Assembly (NCBI RefSeq): GCF_905475395.1
Contig: NC_058341.1
Span: forward strand, 69,447,501-69,511,500
From: Chrysoperla carnea
Lineage: Eukaryota; Arthropoda; Insecta; Neuroptera; Chrysopidae
Direction of reading: 5' to 3'
DNA: 64,000 nt
Part shown: in pieces, positions 45,341-55,979 of the stretch
How positions within the stretch are numbered: the stretch's first letter is position 1
Layout: each line of letters starts with the position of its first letter
Made by a program: the position numbers and the translations under genes
Notes under the pieces: model-generated
What the model was told of the DNA's origin: nothing
Database searches by the model: none
Seen by the model: the letters and a program-made list of their open reading frames with translations, nothing else

Positions 45341-46170
45341 ACCATACTGTTCGACTCTAAAGTCCTTGAAACGTGGAGATATGTCTAAATTTTCAATTTG
45401 CAAAATCGGACCCATTACAATAACTACCCCACTGGGAAGTTAATAAAATTAAGGGATAACTTTTCTCACTTTTTAACCCTCCGCTCGAAGCGCCAAGATG
45501 TTTTAAAATTTTAATCTATGGATTTTGAAACTAGAAAAAGACCTGTTTTTAAATGAGCTATTTCTGATTCGGTGATTTATCGCAGAGATACATCTGTTTG
45601 ATATTTTAGTGAAATTTTTTCCATTTATTGTTTGGTTGTGTATATTTTATATATTTAATTAATATTCAATGTAATAGATATTTTTAGACAAAGTTTTCGA
45701 ATGTGTAAGATATAGTTCTTTTTCTTAAGACTGGAAATTGATTAGAAAAATAATGGAGAAGGAAAATGTATTTAAGAAATTTAGTTTGTTGGCACACTGG
45801 CTTGTTTAGTTAAGCCTCCCATCTCTCCCCCAAATTTACGAAATACATGCAATAAATTATATGGAAATCGAAAATAATGGAATGAAAAGCTTTTGTGGTT
45901 TTTTTCTGCTTAATAACTATTATTAATCAAAATTACAATTCCAAAGAATGAAATAGCTCGTCGTTATACTCCCAATATTTCTACGCAAAAAATATCGCCG
46001 CAAAGTAATTCATAATAGGCTTTGTCGTTTCTACTTACTTTTCTAATACAAATTGTCTACACGAAATTTAAATTCGGTTGCTTCAAAATTTTTCACTTCG
46101 ACATCAACAACTGGGGCATATACGCTATAGGTAAACTGTGCAATTTGTTCAAGTAAACGAATTTATATAT
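45341..46170. other. No gene recognised
   Basis: AT-rich; nothing identifiable. Confidence 0.5.
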
Positions 46171-46171
46171 A

Positions 46172-46516
46172 TATCTTAAATCTACTTTGATGTTTAAATT
46201 TGTATATAAAACTAGCAGATACCCGCCGGTTTGCTATTACACTTAAGTTATTTGAAGAAAAAAAAATCTGACAGCGGTGGGATTCGAACCCACACTCTTT
46301 CGAACTGGTGCCTAAAACCAGCGCCTTAGACCACTCGGCCACGCTGCCTGTATAAAAAAATGATTTGTTAAATAATAATTTGGACATCTTATGCCCAATA
46401 ATTTAATAGCAGTAAAAAGTGTTAATTCAGCCAGTATCAAGTAGAAGTTGTCCAGCAAACCGGCGGGTATCTGCTAGTTTTATGTACAAATTTAAACAAC
46501 AAAGTAGATTTAAGAT
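46172..46516. repeat. Inverted repeat with Helitron-like 3' ends around a tRNA
   Basis: About 46172-46232 and 46455-46516 are inverted copies containing 'actagcagatacccgccggt', a Helitron-type CTAG end like that of H1. The two CTAG ends lie at 46212-46215 and 46474-46477, both pointing outward. The tRNA-Leu gene and ~50 bp of its native upstream flank lie between them. Confidence 0.7.
46269..46348 (-). tRNA. tRNA-Leu(TAG), copy 1
   Basis: On the minus strand the sequence starts GGCAGCGTGGCCGAGTGG and ends CGCTGTC plus discriminator A. The acceptor stem pairs GGCAGCG with CGCTGTC (one G-T pair). The anticodon loop TTTAGGC gives anticodon TAG between the CTGGT/ACCAG stem halves. The B box is GGTTCGAATCC. 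Eighty nt with an extra arm fits class II leucine tRNA. A T-rich Pol III terminator follows. It differs from copy 2 by one base in the extra arm (GAGTGTG against GAGCGTG). Confidence 0.93.
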
Positions 46517-46534
46517 TAATATTAGTGCTATAAC

Positions 46535-46700
46535 GGCGTAATCTGTAAAGACAAAATAGCTTGTCGAGTTAATCTTAAGTGGAGAGATTTGCAAAAAAAG
46601 CGCTTCGCATAAATCGAAAAGATCCGGGCCCGATTCCAGATTATTTTCATTTCTTTTTAATCGAGATTAACTCGATATGTTATTTTGTCTCTATAGTATA
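46535..46700. mobile_element. Short TIR MITE
   Basis: 'agacaaaatagcttgtcgagtta' near 46550 is matched inverted by 'taactcgatatgttattttgtct' near 46670. The interior includes 'gatccgggcccgattcc'. No gene. Confidence 0.6.
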
Positions 46701-46734
46701 TATAGTGTGATCAAATAAAAAAAAAATGGCGTCA

Positions 46735-48060
46735 ATTTTTAGATAATTCTGAGTTCGGAGAAAAAAATTGAATTTAGTAAATCATTATGATACAAATTGA
46801 GGAAACTAAAATCTAACATTTTTTGATGGTCGGAAGGGGTCCAAAAAAAATGGTAAAGTGGCCTAATCCGGTCTTTCGCGTCAGACACCTTCGGATTGAG
46901 TTAAAAATAAAAAAGTGTTCAATAAGCTTACGCGCCGTAAAAAGGCGAAAAGAATGAGCTGCGAATGAACCCGATTGGTCCATCGATGTCCCCACAAATT
47001 GCAAAAAACCATCGATTTTGCTCGAAATTTCAAAACTTCATAGCTCTTGTTGTTTTAAAGATTCAAAGCTGAGATTTAAATGGATTGTAGCTTTTGTACC
47101 CATGAAGTATCACACACAATTTCAGCAAGATCGAATGTACACTTTTTGCAAACCGCAGCTGAATGCAAAAAACAGGACTTTTGTAAAATGGCCCTAAAAA
47201 AGTTGTGGTGCGGTAACGCGCTATTTTTTTTACGCGATCATATGCTTCAATAGTTAAAGTAATACATACTAAAGTGTCAACCTCTCATCTTAAGTAAAAG
47301 TTAATAAAATATTAATTTTAAATTACTATTATTTTAAATTATAACATTAAAAATAGGATGGGAGTAATGGGAGCAATTATTAAGACTATAATGTCACATA
47401 ACTTCTGTCTCTTAATAATTGCTCTCATTACTCCCATCCTATTTTTAATGTTATAATTTAAAATAATAGTAATTTAAAATTAATATTTTATTAACTTTTA
47501 CTTAAGATGAGAGGTTGACACTTTAGTAGGTATTACTTTAACTATTGAAGCATATGATCGCGTAAAAAAAATAGCGCGTTACCGCACCACAACTTTTTTA
47601 GGGCCATTTTACAAAAGTCCTGTTTTTTGCATTCAGCTGCGGTTTGCAAAAAGTATACATTCGATCTTGCTTAAATTGTGTGTGATACTTCATGGGTACA
47701 AAAGCTACAATCCATTTAAATCTCAGCTTTGAATCTTTAAAACAACAAGAGCTATGAAGTTTTGAAATTTCGAGCAAAATCGATGGTTTTTTGCAATTTG
47801 TGGGGACATCGATGGACCAATCGGGTTCATTCGCAGCTCATTCTTTTCGCCTTTTTACGGCGCGTAAGCTTATTGAACACTTTTTTATTTTTAACCCAAT
47901 CCGACGGTGTCTGACGCGAAAGACCGGATTAGGCCACTTTACCATTTTTTTTGGACCCCTTCCGACCATCAAAAAATGTTAGATTTTAGTTTCCTCAATT
48001 TGTATCATAATGATCTACTAAATTCAATTTTTTTCTCCGAACTCAGAATTAAATTATTCA
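46735..48060. repeat. 1.3 kb near-perfect palindrome K
   Basis: Arms of about 640 bp (about 46748-47385 and 47411-48047) are reverse complements with only a few mismatches, separated by a 25-bp spacer. The outermost ~15 bp are degenerate, with 'tgatcaaa' recognisable on both sides. Each arm gives the same 63-codon frame in opposite directions, a by-product of the palindrome. I recognise no gene in the arms. Confidence 0.9.
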
Positions 48061-49085
48061 AAAAGTTAATTTGATCATATCAATATGTCTGTATAGTATA
48101 TTGGCTGTATAGTATACCATTGAATCATAAAAGTTAATAATAAATTGAAAATCGACAATGATATTTAAAATTGTATTTAAAATAAAGTATACAAAAAAAA
48201 AAATATTTCCTAAGAAATGGCAATATTTTAGAATGATATCTATGCCAAACGTGAGACAGGAGCAAACATTCTACCTAACCCGACAACACTCGCGCCCCTC
48301 GTTATTAAATCTTCGTGTGAGAGTTACTCAAGCGTTCTGTACATGCTTCAAATATTTCGCCTGTTCAAAATTCTCTAACTTTAAAATCTTAACCTCTACA
48401 TAATTTTATATAAATTCATTTTAAGAAATTGCATCATATTTATATCACAAGATCTTTTTAATTTACTTAGAACGTCTTATATAAAAGTAACCAAAGTACA
48501 CGAATATGTCTTAAAATTTCCAACGTTAATATTTTTTTGCTAACACTTTTACTCATTATGATGAGAGAAAATCTCACAATTTCTGAAGGAACTGAAACAA
48601 ATTTATTTAACAAAACTGTAGATAGGTATGAAAAAATCTGATAGGTGGAAATATCTGAAAAATTCATAATTTGAAAATAAATAAAATTTTATGAGGATCA
48701 AAAAAGTTGAACAACAAATACCGTTTGAAAAATAAAAGTTATTTATGTTTTAAAGCGAGCGTGAGCAAAATGCTCATTACGCGAGTGATGGCTGGTTAAT
48801 TTAAGGTTGCGTAGACCCCAAACCATGTTGTTTTGTAAAAAGAAAAGTTTATTAAAACATGGGTTATTTTGAGCTTAATTTTTCTATTTTAAACAATTTT
48901 TTAGTGTTATATTCAATTAAATTTGTTTTTTTACATACACTTAACTTTTTCATTTAAATTTGCATTTAAATTTTTGATATTAGAATAATACATATATGTA
49001 ATACTCGTACTGCAACTGTCTACATAGTACGTTATTCAAAACTAACATTTTCGACTTACAATTAAACAAGAAGTTACACTTCTAT
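48061..49085. other. No gene; short dispersed repeat at about 48690-48790
   Basis: The piece 'tttgaaaaataaaagttatttatgtt...gagcgtgagcaaaatgctc' matches 19370-19490. Nothing else identifiable. Confidence 0.5.
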
Positions 49086-49142
49086 TAAAGTATTGGGCAT
49101 AAGATGTCAAAACTATTATTTAACAAATCATTTTTTTATACA

Positions 49143-49222
49143 GGCAGCGTGGCCGAGTGGTCTAAGGCGCTGGTTTTAGGCACCAGTTCGAAAGAGCGTG
49201 GGTTCGAATCCCACCGCTGTCA
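49143..49222 (+). tRNA. tRNA-Leu(TAG), copy 2
   Basis: Same cloverleaf as copy 1: acceptor GGCAGCG/CGCTGTC, anticodon TAG in the TTTAGGC loop, B box GGTTCGAATCC, discriminator A. A run of six T at 49226-49231 is a good Pol III terminator. The upstream ~55 bp ('tattgggcataagatgtc', 'tatttaacaaatcattttt') is shared with copy 1, so the two arose by duplication with flank, now in inverted orientation 2.8 kb apart. Confidence 0.95.
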
Positions 49223-49504
49223 AAATTTTTTACAAATAAAATAAGTGTAATCCACCGTTGTAAAATCAAAAGATTTATTTTTAAATGAGTAATGACTGAG
49301 CTGTTTCTTTAACTGAAAATGATAACAAAATTCAATTGAATACATTTTTTTCAGTGAAGTTGGCGTTACTTGCCATCACAACGCCTTGAGCTGGGAACCT
49401 TAACTTTATCGAATATTTCAGAAACTTATACATTTTTTAACATTTTAAGTTGTCAGCTTGAAATTATTCTGCCAATTAAGTCTTGAGAGTCTTATTCTAT
49501 TTTC
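49223..49504. other. No gene recognised
   Basis: AT-rich; nothing identifiable beyond the tRNA terminator. Confidence 0.4.
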
Positions 49505-50010
49505 AACAAGTGAGAACAAACAATTGACATATTTAATTGTTGAAATACCATGTATAGAGAGTTTTGAATGTCATATTAATTAGATGAGTTTAAAAAACCG
49601 ACACAAATATGGACCCCAAATTTATGTTTTAATTAGCGCCCGAACGTGATGTTAACAAAAAAAAATGTTGAAAACAAAAGTTGTCTATTTTTGTATAAGG
49701 AACATTTTTACATTTAATCTTTTGTTCTATCTCTAACGGTTTACAAGATGGGTCCTACGTTGCTCTTATATGTTGGTCATATACGAAATAAAACGTCCTG
49801 AAAACGCTTTAAAAATTTCAGCTTGATATCTCTTTTCATTTGGGAGTAATCGCGTCGTTAGACGGATAGACGGACGGACAACCGGAAATTGACTAACTAG
49901 GTAATTTTATGAATACCTACATTAAAACTTTATTCGTATCATCAATATTTCTAAGCGTTAAAAATTTGAGACTAAAATTGGTATACGTTTATATATATTA
50001 AATACATACG
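49505..50010 (-). repeat. Dispersed repeat family A, copy 8
   Basis: Minus-strand copy with 'acaaacaattgacat', 'gttctatctctaacggtttac', 'aagatgggtcctac', 'gcttgatatctcttttc' and 'gacggacggacaaccgg'. Confidence 0.8.
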
Positions 50011-50343
50011 AGGTTTACAATACTCTCAGTGGAAGGTTTTTCGCTTATTATGAGAAAATTAAACCAATCAACCAATTTTAATTTTTTGGTATTCGTTTCC
50101 TTACGTTCAACTTTAAGCATCGCTTTGACTTTAAACAACCGTCATTTATTATTTCTGCGAAATATGACCTTTTTTAGTGTACTTCATGCTATGGTGGGCT
50201 TGAGCTTTTGACTTCTTGGCATACATTTTTAAGTCGAATTTAAGGTAGCGGAAATTGTTCAATTCTCTTGGAATATAGGTGGTACTCTTTTTTAATTTGT
50301 ACTCCCATCTTAAACGAATATTTGTAATAAGGTACATTATAAA
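50011..50343. other. No gene recognised
   Basis: Frames of about 60 codons on both strands; nothing recognisable. Confidence 0.45.
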
Positions 50344-50870
50344 TCCCTATATATTATAAATGTGCAAGTGAGAATGTTTGTTTCTTTTTTTTTTTTTTTG
50401 TTACACTTTTACGAAAAAACTAGCGAATGGTTTTTAATGAAGTTGTAGAGCAATATAGCCCATACATCATAATAACACATGAGCATTAATTTATAAAAAT
50501 ATATTTTTTTTAAAATATTTAAAAAAATTATATTTAATCTGACATTTGCTACTTTAAATTTTTACAGAAATCTTTAATCTATGGTTCAAAATAATAATCC
50601 TAGATGGAGCAAGGATGAGAAATGATTATCATAAATTATAGATTTTTGTAAAAATTTAAAATAGTAAATATCAAACAGTTCATGGCCATCTTTTCTGGTA
50701 TAATCAATCAATTATGACTATTCTACAATTAAAAAAATTGAAAACTGTGCATATCTTTTAGCTGCGTATCTCTTGAAGTGTTATGAAAAGGGGATAAGTG
50801 AGATCAAGAGAGATGGTGGCTATAAAGCGATGGTTTTTAAGCCCAGTGAAGTGGGCGGGTATAATGCTAG
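50344..50870 (+). mobile_element. Non-autonomous Helitron H5
   Basis: Starts TCCCTATATATTATAAATG at 50344 after an A and ends 'gtgggcgggtataatgctag' at 50870 before a T. An internal palindrome (about 50535-50680) is shared with H2. No gene. Confidence 0.82.
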
Positions 50871-51109
50871 TTAAGTTACTTAATTATAAATTAACTTTTT
50901 CAATTTATCGTATAGCTATGTACCGTTAACGCGATGAACTTTCGTTAGTTATATTTCATTTTGAAATTTCTTAAATGGTCACCATTTTTTTAATATTTGC
51001 AGGAATTTTTATTTTAACGAAGCTCCTCATAACCAGGCAATCATCCATAAACAATAAAATAAATTGTTTTAAAATTCAGATAGTAAATAGTATAATAAAA
51101 TATTTTCGT

Positions 51110-51375
51110 AATGTGTACAGGGTTTTTCACGTAAAACGATGATTTAATGACACTTTCTTTCTGGGATAGATAATATGCATTTTAAAATTATTTTCCTTAT
51201 GTACAGAATGTATGGAAAAGTATTAAAGTTGTATTTTTTTAAATGGAACACTCTGTATATTTTCAGATTTATTTATTTTCAGGTTTTACGATTAAAATAA
51301 AAGTGATGTTCATTAGGTTTACCTCACTTTAACTTCACATTTTTCGAAATATTTCGAAATAGATTTAAAGGCAGC
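51110..51375 (+). repeat. Solo arm of element G family
   Basis: 'gtacagggtttttcacgtaaaacg', 'attttcaggttttacgattaaaataaa' and 'tttacctcactttaacttcaca' match the left arm of element G in order. No partner arm is seen nearby. Confidence 0.65.
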
Positions 51376-51860
51376 ATCCAACAACGTGCTGTTACTGTTT
51401 CAATTAACGATTTGAATTTTGTTAAAAAAAGAAATAAAAAAGAATTATTCATTATATTTCTATTTCTACAAAATATCTGCTACAATAGTGATATTCACAA
51501 ATTTATTTTACGTATTTCACTAACCTTCAGACGTATGATTCTATTTGGTTTTGCTGGATTTCCTTTACTATAACCTATTACCTGTTACGAGTTTTATATC
51601 AGTTTATATATTTTTAACACGCTTATAACGAATTTTAACTTCAAAAAGACAAAATTTGTTTTCCGGGAAAATCTGTTGAAAATTCTTGTTATCTTTTGAT
51701 CAATGTTGACTATTTTATTTAACTAAGGAGATTTCAAAGCAAAACACTAATTTAATTTTAATCAATTTCGATACAAAATGTACCCTTTATGTTTATTTTA
51801 ACTGTGACTTGAGTGTAGAATTTATGTATATCGGGTTTTTCGAATTTTCGTGTTTTTGTC
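51376..51860. other. No gene recognised
   Basis: AT-rich; nothing identifiable. Confidence 0.5.
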
Positions 51861-51863
51861 TTA

Positions 51864-53857
51864 GTACAGTCGACAGATTCAAAAAAGTGTGGTTAGTTGA
51901 AAAAAGATCGGAAGTTTAAGATGTTGTTCATGGGTAGATAATTAACACTTGCTCAAGTGTTGAACCTTGAGGACTTTTCGACCTTTCTGCTGTTTTTCCT
52001 CTAATTTCTATAATTTTTTCGTCCTACGGCAAAAGCATCTCAACAAATTTATGTATAACGTAAATTTTCTGTTTGCATATCAATTCGTTAGCGAGATATA
52101 ATGGCGCCTCAAAAAAATTCATTTTTCAAAATTTGCAAAAAAAATACAAAATTACCTTTTTTCTTCTGTTATATACGAAGTATGATGAAACTTTGTTGTA
52201 ATTCGAGTAAACCAATTTGAGTAAGGTTTAGAACACATTTTATCAATAGTGCTGATCCAATATATGAGTAAACTATTGGTCTTCCAAGCCATATACGTTG
52301 TACGCTCTGGCCACGCAACGTAATGTACTTGACCAAAGACGAAACTTATTTGTAACGATTAATTAAAGAAACCTTTTATTCGAAAAATGTTGTAAAATCG
52401 TCTTCTCACGTGTTAGGTATTGCAACACTAATTTTAAAATGTACAAATAGACCACGGTTAAGCGTTTTTCAGTAGATAACTGGCGAATAAGTAAACGGAA
52501 AATGTCTTCCATTGGATTACAGTTGCAAACCTCGTCTTCCAAGAGCTTCAAGCCTTCCCAGGTGTTAGGCATTGCAATAAAAAAAAACTTTTAATAATTC
52601 AAAATGAAAACTTTTCCAAAACAAATTAATATGCACTAAAACATAAAAAATAACGATAATATAATGTAGTTAAAATTATTTTTATTTTTGGAGTCGGTGT
52701 CTGCCAAGGAAACAACTCTGACAGTTTGCTACATTAGCTAGGCTGACACCATCTCCAAAAATAACAATAATTTTAATTACATTACCTATATTGCCGTCTT
52801 TTTTTTTTACTTTTTAGTGCATATTAATTTGTTTTGGAAAAGTTTTTCTTTTGACGTAATTTTGTTAAAAGTTTCTTTTTTTTTTTTTAATTTTGTAATT
52901 TTTAGTGAATCTGAAGTACACTAACTAATTTATCACTAAAAAAAAGAATCATTGAAATCGGTTAGGGTGATATTGAGTTATTAGTCCTCTTTTGTCGTGC
53001 ATACTTAATGCAAATTTAAGTCTTTTATGGTTATCTCATGGATGCCGTTGTCAGAAATGCACCAAAATAAATGGGACTACACGGGGTGTACCAACTTTTA
53101 ATCATCCAAATCGGTTCACCCAGTCGAAAGTTCTGAGGTAAGAAACATAAAACTAAAAAATACATCCGAATTGAGAACATCCTCCTTTTTTGTTTGTAGT
53201 CGGTTAAAAATAATTTAAAATTTACAAATTGCCCAAAATTGAGCTTTTGTCACTAGATAGTTGGCGCAATAAGTAAACGAAAAATCATCGTCTTCCATTA
53301 AATTGCAGCTGCAAACATCATCTTCCCAGAGAAGCGTTGTAGCTCTTGGAAGACGATGGTCTTCACTTTCATTTAATGGGAGACGATAATTTCCTGCTTA
53401 CATATTACGCCAACTATCTACTGACAATAGCTCAATCTTGAACAATTTGTACATTTTAAAATAATTTTTTCAATGTCTAACACATGGCAAGACGCATTTT
53501 ACAACATATTTCGAATAGAAAACTTATATTTTCTCATTTTTTGACTTTAATTAATCGATAAAAATAAGTTTCGTCTTTCATCAAATTGGGCATTTAAAAT
53601 TTCTTGCAATCCTGCAACGCGTACGGCCTGAAAGATCAATAGCTTCCTCATATTGTATTGGATCAGTACTATCGATAAAATGTGTTCTCAACCTTGCTAA
53701 AATAATAGAATAAATACTGTCATCAGTTCTCCTACCATAAGGTAGAACCCTGCATTTTTAGCGAATTCTGAAAAATGATCTTTTTTTTGAAGCGCCATAT
53801 CTCAGTTTCATTATTTTCCGACCTTTTTCTATCTGAAACTACCACTGTTGACTGTAC
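51864..53857. mobile_element. TA-flanked foldback element L
   Basis: Ends GTACAGTCGACAG... and ...CTGTTGACTGTAC, flanked by TA (51862-51863, 53858-53859). Arms about 51864-52560 and 53215-53857 share 'aaaaaggtcggaa', 'ggcgcytcaaaaaaa', 'ttattcgaaaaatgttgtaaaa' and 'gataactggcg.aataagtaaacg'. A family B MITE sits at the loop. Terminal sequence and TA duplication suggest a Tc1/mariner-type parent, but no transposase remains. Confidence 0.7.
52600..53205 (+). mobile_element. MITE-like repeat family B, copy 2
   Basis: Matches copy 1 in order: inner hairpin ('cgataatataatgtagtta', 'ggagtcggtgtctgccaa'), 'gtgaatctgaagtacactaac', 'gttgtcagaaa' and the right end 'tttgtagtcggtt'. The left terminus is degraded. 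Inserted in foldback element L. Confidence 0.75.
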
Positions 53858-53916
53858 TATCCGTCAAAATAAAGCTATTGATAATACAATACGTGATAAA
53901 AACTTTTAAAAAAGAA

Positions 53917-54677
53917 AACTGACTTCAAAACAAAAAATATTCCAAAATAAATTAATATGCCCTTAAAAGTAAAAAATAACGATAATATTATGTAGTTACA
54001 ATTGTTGTTATTTTTGAAGTCGGTATAAGCCAAGAAAACAACTTTGACAGAGTAATTTGTTGCATTCGCTGATACCGACTCTAAAATAACATAAATTGTA
54101 ACTACATTATATTATCGTTATTTTTTACTCAAGTGCATATTAATTTGTTTTGGAATAGTGTTTTTTTTTAAGTCGGTTTTCTTTTTGTTACAAGTTTTTT
54201 TATTTTTTTATTATTAATGAATCTGAAGTACACTAACTAGGTTAGGTTAGGTTAGGTTTTATTGACTGTATACGACGGACACACTTAGGCTATAGAGCCC
54301 ATTAGTACTACACTAAATAACTTCACATATGTCACATATTTTAACAAAATGCATAATACAGCCCACAGAAATGCTCATATTAATTTGAAGAATAACCTGT
54401 CCTTAAAAAAGAATAATCGAAATCGGTTCTCGTGATATTGAGTTATTCGCCCACTTGTCGCGCACATGCTTAATGCAAATTTAGGACTTATATAGTTTTC
54501 TCATGGGTGCCATTGTCAGAAATAGACCGAATGTGACCACCATTGAAATGGGACCACACGGGAAGCACCAGCTTTCAAACAGCATACACATATAAAAAAA
54601 AAAAAACAACAGTAACAAACATATAACAAAAATAGAGTCGAATTGAGAACCTCCTCCTTTTTTGTTTGCAGTCGGTT
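53917..54677 (+). mobile_element. MITE-like repeat family B, copy 3
   Basis: Left end 'aactgacttcaaaac', right end 'gtttgcagtcggtt', with the same internal blocks as copies 1 and 2. A SINE fragment interrupts it at about 54239-54390. Confidence 0.8.
54239..54390 (-). mobile_element. SINE 3' fragment with (AACCT)n tail
   Basis: On the minus strand, 'gcctaagtgtgtccgtcgt' (shared with the SINE at 23735-24050) runs into a tail of four CCTAA units. It splits family B copy 3. The tail equals the insect telomere motif TTAGG read on the other strand, but its position at a SINE end marks it as a tail, not a telomere. Confidence 0.6.
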
Positions 54678-54790
54678 AAAAAATAGGCATACAGTTTAGA
54701 AATGACAAAAGGGTTAATAATAAACACACAAAATAAATTTCTATTTATTTTTATTTATTCTAATTAATTTTATTAAAATAATTTACGTAT

Positions 54791-54812
54791 TTTATTATTA
54801 ACACTTTTTATT
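54791..54812 (-). terminator. Candidate polyadenylation signals of the Kir channel gene
   Basis: On the minus strand AATAAA occurs at 54812-54807, overlapping the stop codon, and again at 54796-54791. Confidence 0.5.
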
Positions 54813-55102
54813 AACAGTTGGTTTCATTATAATTATTTGTTGCGTTATTATTTAAAATATTAATTTTTAAAGTATTAATAAAATTATTTAAATATTTTGC
54901 ACTACATAATGGTGTGTTAATTGGCAACGTACGATGAAATTTTCTGTGATCAATAATGAACGCCTGTTTACGATTATCGTATTCAGTACATTGTATTAAA
55001 CGATGTCCCCATAATATTTCATTTGATAAATATGATGTACGCATTTGTGATGTTTGTGATGTTGATTCAGAGCAACCAGTTAATACTACTATTATTTCAA
55101 AT
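54811..55102 (-). CDS. Inward-rectifier K+ channel (Kir/Irk), last coding exon
   Basis: On the minus strand the acceptor 'tgttatag' at 55103 opens an exon reading FEIIVVLTGCSESTSQTS, then RTSYLSNEILWGHR, then FHRTLPINTPLCSAK, and ends in TAA at 54811. This is the distal cytoplasmic domain of Kir channels, where family members read FEIVV...G...(S/T)YL..EILWGHRF and (N/T)TPLCSA. The tail after CSAK is short and Asn-rich. The exon starts in phase with the previous one: AG plus A restores an Arg codon. Kir channels are tetramers in the plasma membrane that pass K+ inward and are gated by PIP2. Insects have several paralogues, and I cannot say which this is. Confidence 0.93.
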
Positions 55103-55979
55103 CTATAACAGGAATTTAAAAAAATTTATAGGCTTATAATTCTTCTTCATAATTCTTTGATCGATAATCTTTGAGTTTATTAAAAAGGACCACGGAATTT
55201 TAACATTAAGATGACAGCGTATCGAGTAAAAACAAGTAACACATATTTTTTAGACTCAGCTGATTTTTTTATAGAATGAAAAGACAAAAGATGTAGCTTT
55301 GCACACCACAACGTGCAAAGTTCGGATTCTCGGATAGCTATATACAAGAATAGAGTAGTTATTTTAAACGTCTGTAGGTGCGGAGGAAAATTCACAAGTT
55401 AAATGGTTCTGATTAAGCACAAAACGTAATAAACTGTCAGTAATTAGTAGTAATTAAGAAAACAGTTTGAGCATTGTTTGAGATTACATTAGTTAAAAGT
55501 TTAGGTACATGTTTATAGTTTTCTATTATTAAAAAGGAAAAATGGTACAAATTCGAAATAAGTTCTTATAATTATAATTGCATATGACCTACAATGGTGG
55601 CCAAATACAGAGCTCACCCGGGACGCCTCTCTGGATAGGACCGGCCTTGTCTATCAGCAGACCCAATCCAACCATATACAAAGGAACTATGGAATAAACA
55701 TAAGGGTGAAACAGTGTCCCCAGTATCTTATATATATATGGTTTTTCACCGTTAAGATATGACCCTTCTTACCACAACGTACCCGGCTGAGTTTCGATCA
55801 TGACAATGACTAAAATGATAAAGTTAGGATTTATTAGCGTCTATTCTAAATTTCTTCACTTTAATCGAAAATCCAAAGAGATATCGCTTGCCCTCCCGAA
55901 TTTATGTATGCGAAGATGAATTATACATTGGCATAATCAATTTAATAATAATGACCCGGTCAATTTAAACATTCGAAAA

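Noticed and set aside
46163-46387. 74-codon minus-strand frame
   Set aside because: It is the tRNA-Leu gene and its flanks read as protein (GSVAEWSKALVLG...).
46813-47982. Twin 63-codon frames on opposite strands
   Set aside because: Mirror images produced by palindrome K; no family features and no independent support.
54239-54260. Interstitial telomere
   Set aside because: Only four units, positioned as the tail of a SINE fragment within a MITE.
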